Source of the DNA: Nemertoderma westbladi
Taxonomy: Eukaryota; Xenacoelomorpha; Nemertodermatida; Nemertodermatidae
Direction of reading: 5' to 3'
Assembly (NCBI GenBank): GCA_032718475.1
Contig: JAUCBJ010002670.1
Coordinates: 1-59,505, forward strand
Length of the DNA: 59,505 nt
Below are positions 10,790-23,133 of the stretch, piece after piece. The translations under genes were made by a program, and so were the position numbers. Numbering within the stretch: the stretch's first letter is position 1; every line of letters begins with the position of its first letter. The notes beneath the pieces were generated by a model. That model made no database searches and was not told the origin of the DNA. It saw nothing but the letters and a program-made list of their open reading frames with translations.

Positions 10790-11493
10790 GACATCGCCTG
10801 TAATCAGTTCTAGAGCCCTAAAGTGCTCCTCCCGTGCCCTCTGGGAACCATCTCAGCTCTTTACCTCTATCGTCTTCCTGTCTCGGTCGCTTCCTCCCCT
10901 CCTGTTTGCTATTGAGGCCACTCATTCTCACTGATACCGTCTTGCCGAGCTCCATTGTTGGTTCCTTGGGTGCGGGCGTTATTAATTCGCGATATCACTT
11001 CGCAGGTGGTCCCACCGAGTGTCCCTCCTGCTTCCCCCTGGTAGCGTCCCACAAGATCATTTTCATCGCACGCGGCACATGTTCTGCCAGCAAATCCCTG
11101 AATTCCATCCTGTTTTCTGGTGACCATCTGTCCAGATATCTTTGGGTGTTAATGACCCCCCCCCCCCCCCCCATATGATGCCGCTGTCGCTACCTCCTGA
11201 TACGTGAATGGTAGTCTCCTCTTGGTAATCTCAAATCCCCGAGTCCATTTCAGGCTCGTTATGACTTCATAGACTATAATCTGCTCTGTTAGTCGTAGAA
11301 CGTCAATGCAAGCAGAGGAGTGCGATTTCCGTTGCATCCGTATCTCATTTTTATGACCTTTGATCGGCGTGTGAGAACCTATTATTTGCTTAATATATAT
11401 TGAGATAGCTCCACGTGCATTATAGGGAGTAAATGTTAACCTAGGAGTAGTTGGTGCGCTCATTGAGTTGCTTTTACTACTACTAACGGTCAC
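10790..11493 (-). pseudogene. Unrecognised minus-strand ORFs around a poly-C tract
   Basis: The frame 11149-11493 (Ser/Thr-rich start, then ITSLKWTRGFEITKRRLPFT) runs into the C17 tract at 11156-11172. Past it another frame continues with NTQRYLDRWSPENRMEFRDL, then KMILWDATRGKQEGHS. Without the homopolymer the two would probably be one reading frame, so this may be a gag-like or other mobile-element protein broken by tract slippage. No named domain was recognised and function is unknown. Confidence 0.35.
11156..11172. repeat. C17 homopolymer
   Basis: Seventeen C (poly-Gly codons on the minus strand) between two minus-strand coding-like frames. Its length decides whether those frames join. 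Confidence 0.95.
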
Positions 11494-11849
11494 TTTACCA
11501 ATTGGGGGGAAAGGAGCAGGTTACAGAGGCGGGATTTTCTAACCAAAACAATAATAAACGATCACAATTACCAATTGAGGGAAAGTAGCAAGTGGGTGTT
11601 TCTAACCAAAGCAATAAATGATACCACTTTACCTATTGAGGAAAAAGAGCATTTTACAGTGGCATTATTTTACATTATGTACAGTTGTATATATCCTTTA
11701 TTGGGACAACCTATTTGCTTTTTAGCTAAAACCGGCCCGATATTTTCGATATCAGTCTGGTATGAAGATAAATGTAAAAAAGACAAATGTGCAAATTAGC
11801 TATAAAGCGGTAGGCTATTGCCAGTGGTTCCATTTAAATAATAATAAAT

Positions 11850-13095
11850 ATAAATTACCATAAGCAAAGTATAGCATATAGGTAATGTATGATAGAACTC
11901 CTCTAGTTGTAAATGACGTAACAGTTAACCATTGTACTACATACACCTATCTTGGATCTATTTTTACAGAAGATGGTAAATTCAACTCCGTTTTTAATCT
12001 ACATAAAACTCGGTGCGAGGAGATTGTAAATAAATTTTCTATATTTTGTGCCCACAATACAAATATTGCTTTTTGTGTTAAAAAGCAGGTGTTTGAGGCT
12101 GCAGTAGCTACAGCATTCCTATATGGTTGCGAAGGCTGGTTAACTAATAATACTAAGAATTTAGATATATTTTATGGCCATATAAATATATTATTAGGTG
12201 TACGGGAACAAACCCCGACCGACATTTGTTTAATAGAAGTAGGGATGCCTTCCATTCAAACACGCATAATGTAATACCACAAACGGTTCCTACAGAAAGC
12301 ACTACATACGCTACCAGAGGACACACCTTTCCACTTACCATTTGTAAGAATGTAAACTCACCAGGGTACGACATGATAAAGTGTGCTATGGCGTGGTCCG
12401 AAACAAGCCCGACTAACAGCGACATTCTTACTAGAATACGCAAGAAGCCAAGCACGGCGACCAAGTTTGTCACATACAGGACGTTACTGAATATGGACCT
12501 GACATGCCACTCGATTTACAGCCTGAAATCCCCGTATGTACCGGATTACATTAGGGTGCACTTCAGCAGAATGAGATTAATGTCGCACAACCTGTTTGTA
12601 GAACGAGGGCGATGGTCACGGATTCCACACGAGGAGCGAGTGTGTCCCTGTGATAATAAATCCGTTCAGGACGAAGTGCACACACTGTTACATTGCCCAA
12701 TATCACACTACCAGTAGTACCCACAGTTAAATATGCATAATATAAGTATCTTTTTCAATGGTAATATGGATAATATTGAACAATTGTGTAGGTATATAGA
12801 GTCAGTAATGTCTGTATATTAAGCGTAGGTTATTACCATTCACTAGATATTCAGATTTATTATGTCGGTTTTATGTCGCTTTGTTTGTTATTTTTGTATT
12901 AAATTACGTTCAAATAATTTTAGAATTCGCTAAAGTTCTCTAGACAATAGACAGTTTCAAAAATCTACTGGATAATTTATATAACTGTGTCAATAACTAA
13001 TTATCGTAAAGGTTTTGTGCAGTATTATATTTGATATTATTTGTACCACATATGTAAATTGTCAATAAACATATCTATCTATCTATCTACTTAAA
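11850..13095 (+). mobile_element. LINE B, 3' part of ORF2 and 3' UTR
   Basis: The frame 11885-12274 carries the region after the RT core (TYTYLGSIFTEDGKFN, FLYGCEGWL). After a frameshift near 12270 the frame to 12717 continues with KFVTYRTLLNMDLTCHSIYS, GRWSRIPHEERVCPCDN and a Cys/His cluster (CPC...H...HC) typical of LINE C-termini. A 3' UTR follows to a TATC repeat at about 13072-13090, the likely 3' tail. The 5' edge is not sharply visible. The organisation resembles LINE C at 16-20 kb (GRWYGIARDQRICNMCDC), so they probably belong to related families. Not functional. Confidence 0.8.
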
Positions 13096-15041
13096 TAAAA
13101 TAAATGAAAGAAATAAACCCCAATGAAACCTAATCCGTCAAAACTAATGCAATGAGTAAAACTAATTTAATTTGCGTCGGCTTAGCTGGTGCACGCTAAG
13201 CGTCTATTAAACCCAACCTTACCTAGATACTGCGCTAATTAACCGCAAATACCTAAGTATTCCAGTCCAAATCTAAATAATATTAATGGTGCGTTTTATT
13301 GCGATCTAATTTAAATAATTACGCCTAATACCGCTACCTCCTTTTACTAAATTTGGCTAAAAATAAATTCGGTCGGTCGGACTCTGTTTATCCAAATTGA
13401 TTTATTTATTTTGAGTATCTAAAATGGTTTATTCACCTAATTTGTCTTTGGACTGATATACGTAGGAGGGTGTTTGAGCCCGTTAATCCCTAAAATACGC
13501 CCATTATTTCCCTTTATTAAGTAGAAACCCCGTAGTCTGTCATCTGTCAGTTGGCCCTCCCGCGCACACTACTCCATTGTGTGGGCCGTCATACTAGCTG
13601 TAGGCTAGTGGGTACTGCAGAAAGCAGCAATCAATAACGCAGTCAAGTTTAGCAAAGCTGATTACATAATATTAGCCAAAGTCAGACTTTCACGGTAACA
13701 ATTATTGCATAATTTTATCGAAAGGACAAAACAGTGAAATTCAACAACAAATAACATGACACAAGCTTAAAAAATCTAGGCACCTAAGCAGCAGACTACG
13801 GAGAATAATAAACAATAGCAGAAGTATGTACTGTATATCAACACACAAGAAGCAAGATGAATGAGTCACCATTGGCTAAAAGAAATCCTACTTGCATTAG
13901 ACCAACCCAAAGTAGTTAAACCAATGAGTGAGCCGGATTATGGTTCTTGAGCTCCTGCGATAACTTAATTATTACCATATATGGTAATGAATCTGTCTTG
14001 ATAGACCTACAATGGTTTCTATGGGTCCATTGCCGTAATACTAACTATTTTGAAAGGAAATACTGTGGCTGTACATTTTACTATCAAATTCGGCCGCAAT
14101 GGCATTCCTATTTAATATTAATATTCACTGCAAATACACTGTGCGTCGGTTATAAAGGTTTGTACTGCGCTCATTTAAATATACTGAACCCAAATCATTC
14201 CCTTATTACTAATATGACCAAACCACAGTTAATACTAATTAATTCCACCATTTCTTATGATAAATATTAAGATTTTATGTGAATAATACGTATATATTAA
14301 AATTTCCTTCCAAATACTCCAATATCATTTTTATATGAAAACGTAAAAAATTCAGGGCTGTTTCTTACTTGCTAAATAATGGGCAATTATACCTACTAAA
14401 TGCGTACATACAATTGCCTAGGCATTTTAACACATGCCTTACGTCACTATCATGTTTTATTAGACGTACCTCAGCCGAATACTTTGATTCCCCTATTTCA
14501 TGTCACACTCACATAGTAGCATGTAGCTCCACTATATACTCCACGAGGATCAGATTGAGTCTTATGGCCTTTACATTAGGGTGGGCCGATTTTCAGTTTT
14601 TGTCGAATTTTTATTTGTCTACCAACAAAAAAGTTGCCTTTCCATCCGAAATCAACATAATAATTATTTTTAGTGTGAAAAAAATGAAAATTACCCCCTG
14701 CACCAAAGGCTTGAAAATTTACAATTAGCCAAAAATATATAATTTTTTACAGTAATTGTAATAATGCCATTTACTGCATAGATGTTTTGTCTTCCTGATA
14801 AACCTATTCTACCATAATGAAAATGATGTTAACAATCTGGTATTTATTTCAATAATATAAATTACCCCCTGCACTAATTCACTGCAAGGCAATTATCACT
14901 ATATTATTACTTTAATTTTACAACATATTTAATGCTCTAATTGTAGTATAATTAACACACAAACAACAGCAAAAATTCAAAAAACGGAAATTACAAGTAA
15001 CAGATCATAAACTAAGAAATGATTAACAACGATTACGAATA
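13096..15041. other. Spacer, nothing recognised
   Basis: About 1.9 kb. Two plus-strand frames of 107-119 codons (13947-14270, 14369-14728) are open but lack motifs and are Ile/Asn/Tyr-rich as AT-rich chance frames are. No gene, RNA or clear repeat was recognised. Confidence 0.4.
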
Positions 15042-15257
15042 CTATTTCATTTTTATTTTAAGTGCAAAATGTTTTTTAGAGCCAAATTGAGGCATTTCCT
15101 CCCTGCTACATAATTCAGAACTAATATATCCATGTTGGCGCTTGAGTCCACATACTTTCTTGGAAGCCTTTGACACACTATTAACTATCCTTTCCACCCC
15201 TTGCGAATGACATGGATACTCCCAAGTTAACGGTCCGCATTCTATCATCTCATTCAA
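15042..15257 (-). pseudogene. C-terminal fragment of a transposon-like protein
   Basis: A 71-codon minus-strand frame with CHSQGVERIVNSVSKASKKV, then CGLKRQHGYISSELCSREEM and PQFGSKK. This 'CH-Q-VER...ASK-VCG...SR--MP-F--K' pattern is, from memory, the C-terminus of the same uncharacterised invertebrate repeat-protein family whose upstream parts appear at 31-871. No upstream portion is adjacent. An isolated relic. Confidence 0.45.
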
Positions 15258-15732
15258 TTGATATATTGGAATATTTTAAACAAGAGGTGGTTGAAACATC
15301 TCAGCATTATATTTCAATAATTCGTTCAAATTTGATTCATGGCATGTAATTTTTTTTGGCTTCAGAATAATCTGCATATCGGCATTGGCTTGGCTGTGAG
15401 TTTTTTTAACCGGATATCTCGAATAATTTGAAAGGCCTCCTGTCTAACAGCAATATATTCATCAGACAACATTCCCAACAACACATTTTCACAATGAGCG
15501 TAATAAGCACCATTTTGAAGATAGAGTTTCAATATACAACATCTTATATATCTTACATATTTTCAAAAGTTCACAAAATAGTAGAGCCCCATTATGTAGC
15601 TGCCATTTACATCTGATCATGAACCAGAACGCTGTGTATATATGAACTATAAAATGTGTCAGTCTTTGTATTTTTTTTTTATTTTTTTTATTATTAATAT
15701 TAATCAACGATCGGGCTACTTAAAGCCCCTGT

Positions 15733-16018
15733 TGTACATATTTACTACTAGGATCGGCATGCTGCATTGCAGCTGCATTTTTAAGAATGCTGTGCCGGCT
15801 TGTCAACAAAATTGCACCGCCACAACTCCCTATCACCCATGACATTTGCTAGATCATCCGCATCTTTAAGGCCAGTGTCCTTTAAGATGCGTCTCAAGAA
15901 AGTCATGGGCTGCCCACCATGCTTATTCACTCCATGAGGCTGCCAAAGTACAAGATTATGCACTGGCTGGTCCTCACGGCGAAAGCAATGTCCTGCAAAG
16001 CGGAGGCGATTTTGTTCT
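15733..16018 (-). mobile_element. RTE-like LINE, extreme 3' end
   Basis: The minus-strand frame (15781-15963) reads LVLWQPHGVNKHGGQPMTFL, then RRILKDTGLKDADDLANVM and a stop, as at the C-terminus of RTE-like ORF2 proteins. The 3' UTR holds the palindrome-rich GCAGCTGCAATGCAGCATGC stretch. A second copy in the opposite orientation lies at 49960-50470 and ends in a TAG-rich tail. Both are severely 5'-truncated. Confidence 0.75.
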
Positions 16019-16099
16019 ATTTTGATCGTGTTTGTACATATACATACATAATATTATCAAACATTTTAAACATTATTAACTTTAAAAAATTAATAAATT

Positions 16100-18185
16100 A
16101 AACATTTCCAATAGACAGTATACAGTAGTTAGCTAATAGTTGCACGTAATTTAAATGCATGAAAAATATATCGCGCAATATTCAAAACTTTAGAAGGATC
16201 GTCAGTTTGCATTAATTCAATAAATTTTAAAAAATTCGGGAAAACCATATATCTCATACCCAAGTATCTGCACCGCAGGCTGTGATAAAAAGTGCAACCT
16301 AATAGAAAATGGTACCGGTACTCGTCTTCTACTAAATTACAATCGCACATATTGCAAATTCGCTGGTCCCTAGCTATACCGTACCATCGTCCCGTTTCAA
16401 TACACAGCCCGTGTGATGAGCATCTAAATTGCGCAAAAAGCCGGCGCAACGCTAAATGATTACTCAATACGTAAATGTAAGTAGAGGGTTTGAATATTTC
16501 CTTTATATAAAATCTTCCTTTTGGGGACGATGCTACTTCTGATCTCCAAAATTGCACAAACTGATCAGTGATACGTTGCTTTACATTGAATAGAAAAGTA
16601 TTAACACTATTACCTACATCCTGATTTTGCCAAGCCCAACTAAATCCAAAATCATTTAGTATTCCTGTTAATTGCACAACCCAACTTTTTGGCGTTAAAT
16701 GATTACTACTACTATCTAGCACGTTATTCAAATCATTGCACAACATTAAATAAGCCTGTTTCACCAACCTAGTATTTGGTAGATTAATAATTCTGGTCCA
16801 ATACTTAACTAATCTGAATCGACGTTCGAAAATAAGTGGTAATTGACCTGTCTCTCCATATACTGCTAAATTTGGAGTAGTTTTTTTAACACCCAGAAAA
16901 TTTTTCAGAAACCGTAAGTGTACCCTTTCGCCATCATCAGCTGTATCAAAACCCCAAATTTCAGCACCGTACATTAAAATAGGTTTCACTAAAGTGTTGA
17001 ATAAATTTATAGCAAAATCGAAATAGCATGGGGAAATCGTACAAAGTATTTTAGTAAAGAAAAATATGCTCTACTACCTCGTTCTGCATTGTTACTTTGA
17101 GCAATATAAAATTTTCCAGATACCGTGAAGATAATACCTAAATATATATACTGATTAATTTTTGGCATCACTTTGTTATTGTAGTAAAATTGCACCGCCG
17201 ATGGACGACCTTTGTGACCAAAAACAACAACATTACATTTATCTAAGTTTACTTACAAGCACCAATATTTACAATAAAATTCTAGAATTATTAGGGATTG
17301 CTGTAAAGTCTGACTCAGTCTCTGCCAATATAACGATGTCGTCAGCAAATAGCAATAAGAAAAAATTTCATCGTACCAACATCTATACCTTCAATGCCAC
17401 CTTGTCTTAATTCGTTTTCCAAATCATTAATAAAAATACTGAACAAAAAGGGTGATAAGCTCTCACCTTGTCTTACTCCTATAGATACTAAAAATGTTTC
17501 TGACAATTTACCATCTACTTTTACACATGACTTTACACTACTATACATATTCTTAATAACATTTAGCATTTTGCCACCCGCACCTAAATTGATTAATTTC
17601 AACCATAAAGCTGCACGACTAACTGAATCGAATGCCTTTTTCAGGTCAATAAAAGCACAATATAATTTTTTTCTTACGAGTTAACAAAAAGTGATCAATA
17701 AGCGCACATAAAACAAACATTTTGTCAACTGTAGAAAACCCTGCTCGAAAACCACCCTGGGCTTCAACTACAATACCATAACAATCTGCCCACCATTGTA
17801 AACGACTATTAATAACGGATGTGAATAATTTACCCAAAATTGACAACAGAGTTATTCCCCTATAATTACCGGGATCCGACTTTTCCCCTTTTTAAACAAT
17901 GGACATATAATACCAATTGTCCAATCTCGTGGAAAATTGCCCGAATCCAAAATAGCACTAAATAATAATGTTAACACCGGTACTAACTGATCCCGACCTT
18001 CAATAATGAATTCACTAATAATATTGTCTACACCTGGAGATTTACCGCGCTTTAACTTATTAATAGCGTTATTTACTTCTACTTCATCAAATGGCATACT
18101 CAAATCATTCTCAAAACAATTTCTACTTTAAATTATATTAACATTTCTTCCTACGTAACTACTACAATTCCTTCCAATATCCAGA
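16100..18185 (-). mobile_element. LINE C, RT and C-terminal region (minus strand, broken)
   Basis: Reading on the minus strand from high to low coordinate: RT start (18103-17852; NAINKLKRGKSPGVDNIISE), palm segments (17846-17646, with LSILG and GGFRAGFSTVD), the RVRQGESLSPFLFSIFIND-type block (17602-17342), then 17195-17007 and the long C-terminal frame 16989-16129 (SVLMYGAEIWG-like start; GRWYGIARDQRICNMCDCN zinc-knuckle-like Cys cluster). At least four frameshifts or stops separate the pieces, so it is dead. The piece at 19551-19901 is the upstream continuation, separated by foreign sequence. Clade (jockey, I or L1-like) not determined. Confidence 0.85.
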
Positions 18186-18705
18186 ACATTGATGATCAGC
18201 ATTGCTGCTGTTGTATGTTATATTATTATTATTTTGTATCAAAACGAATCCCAGAGAAAAATTTAGGGGTCCTTCAAGGGTCTTCCTGTGTTTTTTCCCA
18301 CCTTGAAAATCTGTATAGAGCCATTGGTGCATCAATCCCTTTTTCGTTCTGTCCCATTAAATAACAATTATTTATTTTCATATTAATAGCGTTATTTACT
18401 TCTACTTCATCAAATGGCATACTCAAATCATTCTCAAAACAATTTCTACTTTCAATTATATTAACATTTCTACCTACGTAACTACTACAATTCCTTCCAA
18501 TATCCTGAACATTGATGATCAGCATTGCTGCTGTTGTATGTTATATTATATTATTTTGTATCAAAACGAATCCCAGAGAAAAATGTAGGGGTCCTTCAAG
18601 GGTCTTCCTGTGTTTTTTCCCACCTTGAAAATCTGTATAGAGCCATTGGTGCATCAATCCCTTTTTCCTTCTGTCCCATTAAATAACAATTATTTATTTT
18701 CATAT
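18059..18705 (-). repeat. Tandem duplication (2 x about 325 bp) across a LINE/foreign junction
   Basis: Unit 1 (18059-18383) and unit 2 (18384-18705) are nearly identical. Each contains the start of the LINE C RT region (TAATAGCGTTATTTACTTCT onward) fused to the tail of an unrecognised coding sequence (minus-strand MALYRFSRWEKTQEDP). Because both units contain the same junction, the foreign sequence was already in the LINE when the duplication happened. Confidence 0.85.
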
Positions 18706-19500
18706 TAATTTTTTCTCGCTCCAAGACTTCAGCTGCAGTGGAAATTGTTGTTCTGAAGCCAGTTTCAGAATTCATGCCGGGTTCTGCTCTCAATTCAATG
18801 ACTTTTATTTCCTCTTCCGGATCCAAGGGTACCAGTAGAAGGCACATGTGGTAGTACCGCATTATCGGAAATGTCACTTCGACAGGAATTCCACGTGGCA
18901 AGACCCATTGTATTACAGTCTTGACAATCTCAGGGATCTGCTCCGAATCCAAAGAAATTGATGCGCTCAAATTTCGAGCAAAACACAGCTTGATGATCTC
19001 CATCAACACACAGCTTGCTCAAAGTATTAAATTTGTAAAGCTGATTGATCTCCATGAAGGTGTCTGAATTCGTTGGTGTTACACAAGCTGCATCTGCGAA
19101 TTTATAACGGTACTTCAACTTGTAGTTGCTGATATTATGGGCTTTGGTGGTCACGTCTGCATTTCGAAAGACATATTCTACAGATTGTTTCAAGGTCTTC
19201 CCGACTTGGGATTTCAGATGTCCGTGGTGCTTGCCATTGTGGTCGAGAAAATATGAGAAGGGGTATTGCGTGTCCCATATATCGATCACTTCCAATCTGA
19301 CTACGAAGAAATTATTCAAGAGTATTTTCATTGAGGCGCACATACAATTCAAGTTGTCCCGCCCATCCTGGACAGGACGAGACGCACAACACATTCGACT
19401 CCCGTTGCCTGGATGTGGATTGTTCGCATCTAGGCAATCCTGATGCTGATGCACTTCTTTTCATATTCACTTGGGCGTAAGCTAAGATCAAATCTTTGAC
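18596..19500 (-). pseudogene. Unrecognised coding sequence inserted in LINE C
   Basis: Two overlapping minus-strand frames. 19454-18930 includes MHQHQDCLDANNPHPGNGSR, a Cys-rich stretch, KLKYRYKFADAACVTPTNS and VDGDHQAVFCSKF. 19009-18596 includes VIQWVLPRGIPVEVTFPIMR, VPLDPEEEIKVIELRAEPGM and a basic end. A frameshift near 18930-18960 would join them into ~280 codons. The base composition is less AT-rich than the flanks and substitutions look protein-like. I do not recognise a family. It could be an unfamiliar mobile-element protein or a captured host or viral-type gene; none of these can be decided here. Confidence 0.4.
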
Positions 19501-19550
19501 GTTGACAATCTGGAGTATTTACAATTATATTGATTACAAGAACATCTGTA

Positions 19551-20160
19551 CTAAATCGCTAAGCAGTAAAAGTACTGGTAGGCACATTCGACTATTATGT
19601 TTGCATTAAAGCATAAAGTATTGACTACATTTGAATTGTTTGAACTAAGTCGCTCGAAATATTGTTTAAACTGGTTAATAGATGGTTCATTTACCCCTCT
19701 CGGAATAGCAACCCGGCAAATAGATTTCAATTTTTTCCAGAACTTTTTCGGGTCTGACACAAGTGCCAGGTTCAGGCGCTGCGCTTCATATTCGAATATG
19801 AATCTCGAATATTCAAATCGGGTTTTACACAGGGTTGCTTTATATTGAGCACGCCTCCTTTGAAGTAAGGAATACGCTTCAGGTGTCCATAACTTTTCCA
19901 ATTAGACAACGCACTATTAAAAGCCAACTTTGCATCCCTACATTCTAAATTAAACCAAATTGCACCATTACAAAAGGAATTAACATTACCTTGATCGTTA
20001 TCAGTTCTATGTAATGATAAAATTTCTGCCTGACGATCGAATATATCCTAAAGGTTCCCCACCGCAGCGTCTAAATTTTGCAGTGGAAAATTAACATCGG
20101 AGATAATTAGGTCACCAATATTCTGCAGCTCGTTTATCATATTTGCATCTTTCATATTCG
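19551..20160 (-). mobile_element. LINE C, linker upstream of RT
   Basis: The minus-strand frame 19901-19551 (LLQRRRAQYKATLCKTRFEY and DPKKFWKKLKSICRV) has the Arg/Lys-rich sequence that lies between endonuclease and RT in LINE ORF2 proteins. It precedes, in element order, the RT pieces at 16100-18185. Degraded sequence up to about 20160 may be the end of the endonuclease, but no motif was secure. Confidence 0.7.
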
Positions 20161-20437
20161 TATTGTAATACTTTGTACTTTGTAATAATTTGTAATACAA
20201 ACGAAGGTTCAGAGGTTGAAATATATAACCTCAATATCCGCGCAGCTGTAGTAAGCCACATGGAATGCGAAATGGGTCCCGTCATTTTATTACCCAGAGT
20301 TGGAGGACATTGACCTGATATAACAGATTCACAGATCTGGTATAAATACTTCTTTTACATTTATAGGAAGGGATCTATGGGTCTTAACCTCGAATGATAA
20401 GTTTATTATACCGAAAATAACTTATCTTTTATTGGCG

Positions 20438-21437
20438 CAATTGTAGGACTAATCACATCACATGCGTACTTTTTAACAGGGTATTGTACAAATTTAGGAA
20501 TCGCGTAATATTGATTGAAATTAATATCTCATATCTCTCCAAATCACATACGCGTTTCGACCTTACTGGGTCTCTTCAGCGTGGTGTCAGATTCGAACCT
20601 GGAACCTCGAGGTGGAAGCCGAGACAACAACAACTAGGCCACAGGTTCTTGAGATATGGAGTATTAATTTCAAAGCCAGCTGCCATTTATTAGCCACCGA
20701 TTTTTATTATGCATAGTAACAATGTACCAAAGTTATCCCCCGCCTATAATTATATTTTGAATAGTGAAAGAGATACGAATTAAAGAGATTATATTAAACA
20801 TATATTTTACATGAATGTGAACATGAACCTCAACATATAGACCAGTAGTAGACATTCACTACAACCTAAAAATCAGTTGTTACAAATCAGTATGATTATT
20901 ATTATTTTAGTTATTAAAGTTAAAGCCACGGAACACATATGAACGCAATGGGTGACAGTCATCAGAATTTTCACTTTCACTATCTATGTGAAACTCATCT
21001 CTCCCACCCTTGTGTAAACCACAATCTCTGGTATCCATTTCACAACCCTCCTCACTATCACTCCTACTGTATCGCTGAGCACTTCGAATACCGACAAAAA
21101 TGCCATCAGAGTTAGATGGGGATAGTGATAAGATATCAGGAATTATCTCCAGAATATACTAACTGTAACATTTTGTCTTGGCTGTACAGTTATGGTTTGG
21201 GCGTGTTTCCTACATGGTTGCCACATAGAGCTGCTCTACATGATATGTTCTTGATGAGGATTTCGCTATCAACAACGTTGAAAAGTAATTCGTGGGCCTT
21301 ACCAATGCCTACAATCTTATCTGGTGCAGGCTTGAGTAGGTTAGCAGAGTTGTCGACATCCTCCGTGGTGTAGGTATAAATAGTTGTGCGACTACGAGAT
21401 CACAACATATCTACAATTTCATTACTACCAGGTGTTG
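20438..21437 (-). repeat. About 1-kb direct repeat, copy A
   Basis: Nearly identical to 23110-24096 in the same orientation, from GCAATTGTAGGACTAATC to ACTACCAGGTGTTGGT. It contains a tRNA-derived SINE and the C-terminal coding end of the candidate transposase gene. Copy A has about 28 extra bases after GGACTAATC. The two copies bracket the N-terminal and central parts of that gene, as a tandem duplication or unequal exchange would leave them. Confidence 0.92.
20485..20668 (-). mobile_element. tRNA-derived SINE, copy 1
   Basis: On the minus strand the head starts CTCAAGAACCTGTGGCCTAG, holding a near-consensus A box (damaged in this copy: TGGCCTAGTTG), then a B box GGTTCGAATC (plus positions 20590-20599). 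The spacing is tRNA-like. A non-tRNA body follows, with GAGAGATATGAGATATTAAT, ending near TAAATTTGTACAATA. Pol III promoter boxes in a tRNA-like head followed by an unrelated body define tRNA-derived SINEs. It was copied as part of the surrounding 1-kb duplication. Confidence 0.75.
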
Positions 21438-23133
21438 GTGAATCTACCCTCATGCCAATGACCTTGCGGAGAGTGCGCTTTATTAAACCACCAATGCCAT
21501 CCATGCAAGACTTCCCATGACCCCCCTCCAAGTAAATCCAACGAATACCAACACCATTGATGAAACTAAATGATTGCAAGAGGGAAACGATGAATCTGTT
21601 CCTGTATTGCGATGTGGGAGAATCTGAGATAAAGATAAAGTTCTTTGTCCAATTACATACTTCTTGGATTAAGAATGGGTAGAGGCTTGCATAGACACCA
21701 GCAGCCTTGTGATTGGGATCTGGAGACATAGAAGCGTATGATATATTGCAGGTGCATCTATAGGGCCCTTCCAAACCACAAAAGAGTGAATGGAAATCAA
21801 CTCCTGCGTATAATACGTGCTGTGAATTTCAGCGGGTCGAGGGATTTTAAAGTTTTCACTCCAGTCGATATGTAACAACACAGAGTCAGTGGTTCTGGAT
21901 GCCTTCACCTCCTTGATTGCACTAAACTGTGCTTTTATTCATTTAATATGACCCTGTAGAAGAGTGAGTTCGTTGAGGACAATATCCATAAAAGACACCA
22001 AGTTCATCTTTCACTCAACTTTCCTCCAAACATTTTCCTGTACCCAAGATAGGACAACGATTGGTTCCTTATTTGGTCCTATGCCCTTTGTCCACTCGGT
22101 ATCTTTACGGAAACATAGTTCTCCAGCACTCGACCCAACAGGTGATAACTTTTTATTAACCAGTAAGTGCCTCAATCATCAGCTGGGAGTTCTCACATCT
22201 GGGGCACAGACATGTACCCCATCAGAGGCATTGGGTTGAATAACATACAATGATGGCCAAACACAACAGAAAAAACTGTAAGAGCAATCTACAGAATATT
22301 CACTAAGAAACTGTGCATGTAGCAATTGCAAGTAATCTCTACGATATCACAGAGAAAAATCAGCTTTAGAACCACCTAACCTAGCAACTGTGACCTTCTT
22401 GCGAATGTCCAGGCATGGCTTTGATATATCGTCACGGCATGCAAATGCCTCAACCTTGTTCCTAAGTGGCATATTTGAATCACCATCCCTAGATTTTACA
22501 GACGCTGATCGAATATAGGCTGTTGTCAATCTTAGTCCACATCCTGATCGCCTCAGTGACTTCCGGATGGGGCTGCCGGTATAAGATGAGGTTAAAATCT
22601 TTCGCTTTGTTCTTGGGGTTAACATGCCCAGCTCTCTTAATTTATTCTTCTCTGGTGTTGGAGATAAATGACTGTGACAATTTTTAAACTTCAATTTCAA
22701 ACGCAAATACCTCTTCTGCATGGTACTGTTGCCACGCTCTAACCTTTAATCTTTAGTTCCAGTTGGCAAATCTCCTTCACTCGCTGCATACAATTATTCC
22801 TCCTTCGCAACCTCCCGGTAATAGTATTAATATGAGGTTCCTCTCCTTAATTCTTTTTATTTTGACTGTTGTGTGCCCGGGCGCGGCACCGTCTTTCCTT
22901 TTCTCAGCTCTTTTCTTTGTCTGATCTCTTGTTAACACAGCTTGTAAATATTTCTCCCTCTTAAGTCGTTTACATTCTGCTTCATTACCCCTCCAAGTTT
23001 TCCTAACATTTTCATAGTTCTCACTTTGTTTTTGCTTCTTTTTAAACCGCTTTAACTCTCTCACGATTGAGCCGCAGCAGCTTATTGTAGGACAATTGCA
23101 GGATGCAGGAAGCAATTGTAGGACTAATCCCAT
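20905..23133 (-). pseudogene. Candidate DDE-transposase gene, copy 1 (broken)
   Basis: On the minus strand from 23133 downward: a Lys/Arg-rich N-terminus (ELKRFKKKQKQSENYENVRK, 23133-22777); a basic linker (22721-22347; TPRTKRKILTSSYTGSP); a heavily damaged middle (22340-21920); and the best-conserved part (21908-21400). That part contains DWSENFKIPRPAEIHSTYYT, SDSPTSQYRNRFIVSLLQSF and YLEGGHGKSCMDGIGG. It then has an acidic C-terminus (GRDEFHIDSESENSDD). The Asp in DWSEN, the Asp in SDSPTSQYR and the Glu in EGGHGK are spaced as in a D-D-E nuclease. The same architecture is seen at 37300-39402. This family is repeated in invertebrate genomes but I cannot give it a superfamily name. Several frameshifts and stops are present. 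Confidence 0.65.

Noticed and set aside
13947-14728. Two plus-strand frames of 107 and 119 codons
   Set aside because: Composition matches AT-rich random sequence, with no recognisable motif or splice context.
20580-20660. Functional tRNA gene
   Set aside because: A and B boxes are present, but the sequence does not close an acceptor stem and continues into a SINE body; copy 1 also has a damaged A box.
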